Of a stretch of DNA of 64,000 bases, positions 62,512 through 64,000 are shown in pieces. Source of the stretch: Tritonibacter scottomollicae (GTDB taxonomy: Bacteria > Pseudomonadota > Alphaproteobacteria > Rhodobacterales > Rhodobacteraceae); the NCBI RefSeq assembly GCF_003003215.1, contig NZ_PVUF01000003.1, positions 310,001-374,000 of the forward strand. Direction: 5' to 3'. Numbering within the stretch: the stretch's first letter is position 1; every line of letters begins with the position of its first letter. The position numbers and the translations under genes are program-made. The notes under the pieces were generated by a model, which was not told the origin of the DNA, made no database searches, and saw only the letters and a program-made list of their open reading frames with translations.

Positions 62512-63318
62512 TCAGCCGGTGGTGTCGTCCCAGACCAGATCCAGGGCCGCGTTGATGTCGCGGGCGGCCTGCTGCAGCGCCTCCAGATGCAGCGCCGCAA
62601 AACCCTGCACCGGCTTGTAGGTCCTGAGCCACAGCACCGAGATCCCGCCAAGTACCTGCCCGCGCGCCTTGATCGGCACCGCGATGGCGCGCAGGTCAGT
62701 GTCCCATTCCCGGTCGCTCAGATGCGCCGGCAGCCGCTCGGCATAGCCCTGGGCGCGAATTTGCGCGATCCGCTGCATCAGCGTGGCAAGGTCCAGGCCA
62801 AAGCGCACCGGCCCCCAGTGCCGGTCGGTTTTCAGCGCCTCATAGATGGCAGCGATCTCGCCGTCGCCCATTGCCGCCAGACAGGCCAGCCCTGTGGCTG
62901 AGCCGAAGTGGCTGACCTGCCGGTTGATCTGACCCTGTTCGACGTGGAAATTGCTGGCCTGCCGGGTGCTGTCGATGATGCGCATGCTGCGCGCCTCGCG
63001 GATATGGATGTCCGACGGCCAGCCGATCTGCTGCGTCAGCGCCAGCGCCCGCGGGATCGCCGCATCGGCCATCTGCAACATCCCCTTCGGCATCACCTCG
63101 CCGGATATATCGGGAAACACCAGCAGCGTGCGATAGAGCTGATCCGCCAGCGAGCGGCGCACGATCTTGCGCTGTATCAGCGTCTGCAGCAACCGCCGGA
63201 TGGTGCTCTTGGGCAATCCGGTGGCGCGATGCAGATCCGCCAGCGACATGGCGCCCTCGCGCGCGAGCGTTTCCAGGATCTCGATCCCGCGATCAAGTGA
63301 GCGGTTTTCCTTCAGCAT
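62512..63318 (-). CDS. IclR family transcriptional regulator
   Basis: A 268-residue regulator with an N-terminal winged helix (RSLDRGIEILETLAREGAMS, LHRATGLPKSTIRRLLQTL) and a C-terminal GAF-like effector domain (HFGSATGLACLAAM and AIAVPIKARGQVLGGISVLW). It is divergent from the sulfatase with a 99-base shared region and is the likely regulator of that gene or cluster. Confidence 0.93.
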   Translation of the reverse strand: MLKENRSLDRGIEILETLAREGAMSLADLHRATGLPKSTIRRLLQTLIQRKIVRRSLADQLYRTLLVFPDISGEVMPKGMLQMADAAIPRALALTQQIGWPSDIHIREARSMRIIDSTRQASNFHVEQGQINRQVSHFGSATGLACLAAMGDGEIAAIYEALKTDRHWGPVRFGLDLATLMQRIAQIRAQGYAERLPAHLSDREWDTDLRAIAVPIKARGQVLGGISVLWLRTYKPVQGFAALHLEALQQAARDINAALDLVWDDTTG

Positions 63319-63417
63319 GGCCCCTCATGCCACCCTGCGGCACGATTTGACAAAGGTTTTCTGCGCCCTCTGCCCTCTTCTAGGCTTGGTGCCGACACCA
63401 CGGGAGCAGCGCGCGCC

Positions 63418-64000
63418 ATGAATATCCTCTTCATCATGTTCGACCAGCTGCGGTTCGACTATCTGAGCTGCGCCGGCCATCCGCATCTGGAGACGCCGCA
63501 TATCGACCGGCTGGCACAGCGCGGCGTGCGGTTTACCAACGCCTATGTGCAGTCGCCCATCTGCGGCGCGGCCCGGATGAGCTGCTACACCGGGCGCTAT
63601 GTGTCCAGCCACGGGGCGCAGTGGAACAACTCGCCGCTGCGGGTGGGCGAATGGACCATGGGGGATCACCTGCGCAAGGCGGGCATGGGCTGCTGGCTCA
63701 TTGGCAAAACCCATATGAACGCCGACAGCGAGGGCATGGCCCGCCTCGGCCTCAGCCCCGACAGTGTGATTGGCGCACGCCAGGCGGAATGTGGCTTTGA
63801 CGTCTGGATTCGCGACGATGGTCTCTGGGCCGAAGGGCCGGACGGGTTCTATGACCAAAAGCGCAGCCCCTATAATGAGTACCTGAAATCAAAGGGCTAC
63901 GCGGGCCACAACCCCTGGCACGACTTCGCCAATGCGGGGCTTGAGGGCGAAGAGATGGCGTCTGGCTGGTTCATGGCCAATGCGCAGAAGGCTGCGAATA
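63418..64000 (+). CDS. Sulfatase-family hydrolase, 3' end beyond the window
   Basis: The frame from the ATG at 63418 stays open to the window end (194 codons). It begins MNILFIMFDQLRFDYL, with D9 and Q10 as metal ligands of the alkaline-phosphatase/sulfatase fold. The site normally converted to formylglycine is C49 in SPICGAARMSCYTGRY, here CGAAR instead of the canonical CxPxR. IGKTHM supplies the catalytic lysine and histidine. It could be a sulfatase or a phosphonate monoester hydrolase. GGGAGCAG precedes the start. Probably controlled by the divergent IclR regulator. Confidence 0.88.
   Translation, partial: MNILFIMFDQLRFDYLSCAGHPHLETPHIDRLAQRGVRFTNAYVQSPICGAARMSCYTGRYVSSHGAQWNNSPLRVGEWTMGDHLRKAGMGCWLIGKTHMNADSEGMARLGLSPDSVIGARQAECGFDVWIRDDGLWAEGPDGFYDQKRSPYNEYLKSKGYAGHNPWHDFANAGLEGEEMASGWFMANAQKAAN

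Overview
The window is chromosomal DNA from an alphaproteobacterium, most likely a marine Rhodobacterales of the Roseobacter group (Phaeobacter/Ruegeria/Leisingera-like). Support is indirect but consistent: high GC; an F1 operon atpHAGDC standing without F0 genes; groESL behind a CIRCE operator; a fused Sat-CysC; an H-type lectin gene after atpC; Hint-domain proteins; a full CtrA box; and many DUF families typical of the group. It is almost entirely genic, with no tRNA, rRNA, CRISPR array, insertion sequence or prophage visible.

Layout. 1-2.4 kb: end of a Hint-domain protein, then an AsnC/Lrp regulator divergent from trxB. 2.8-9.4 kb: fatty acid desaturase, a membrane-anchored diheme/2Fe-2S adenylate cyclase of the CyaC type, Sat-CysC, and a Pit-type phosphate permease behind a Pho box. 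9.5-12.5 kb: a small membrane protein, a GFA-type zinc protein, a PhzF enzyme and a DUF3885 gene broken at a nine-base homopolymer. 12.6-14.8 kb: groESL with CIRCE. 14.9-24.6 kb: DUF2161 nuclease-like protein, two tandem TraB/GumN proteins, manganese pyrophosphatase, an M48 lipoprotein, DUF1801, a DEAD-box helicase with a repetitive tail, and a HAD hydrolase. 24.8-29.8 kb: MaoC hydratase, ribF-ycgN, a hydrolase/isomerase pair, prs. 29.9-35.4 kb is the most accessory-looking stretch: a small AT-richer gene of unknown role, a DMT-transporter remnant, a secreted double-psi-barrel-like protein, copA behind a MerR/CueR-type promoter, an HExxH lipoprotein and an H-type lectin.

35.4-40.3 kb: F1-ATPase operon. 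40.7-44.9 kb: methyltransferase, gloB, clpA with a long leader hairpin. 45-50 kb: a small regulator plus membrane-protein unit with a palindromic operator and an orphan terminator (possible small RNA), then a large MotA/MotB-like stator pair of unknown function. 50-55 kb: chaC, DUF2125, extensin-like peptidase, and an overlapping tyrA/hisC aromatic amino acid pair. 55-60.4 kb: class V aminotransferase with divergent AsnC regulator, GNAT, PA14-like secreted protein, rpsD with a structured leader, and a second Hint protein behind a CtrA box. 60.6-64 kb: rhodanese, FAD amine oxidase, IclR regulator, and a sulfatase cut by the window edge.

The most interesting items are the CyaC-type redox cyclase, the orphan stator pair with a roughly 580-residue coiled coil, a dispersed family of structured intergenic repeats with compensatory base changes (four loci), and several well-matched regulator sites (Pho box, CueR-type promoter, CtrA box, CIRCE). 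All family assignments come from reading motifs; no database search was run.
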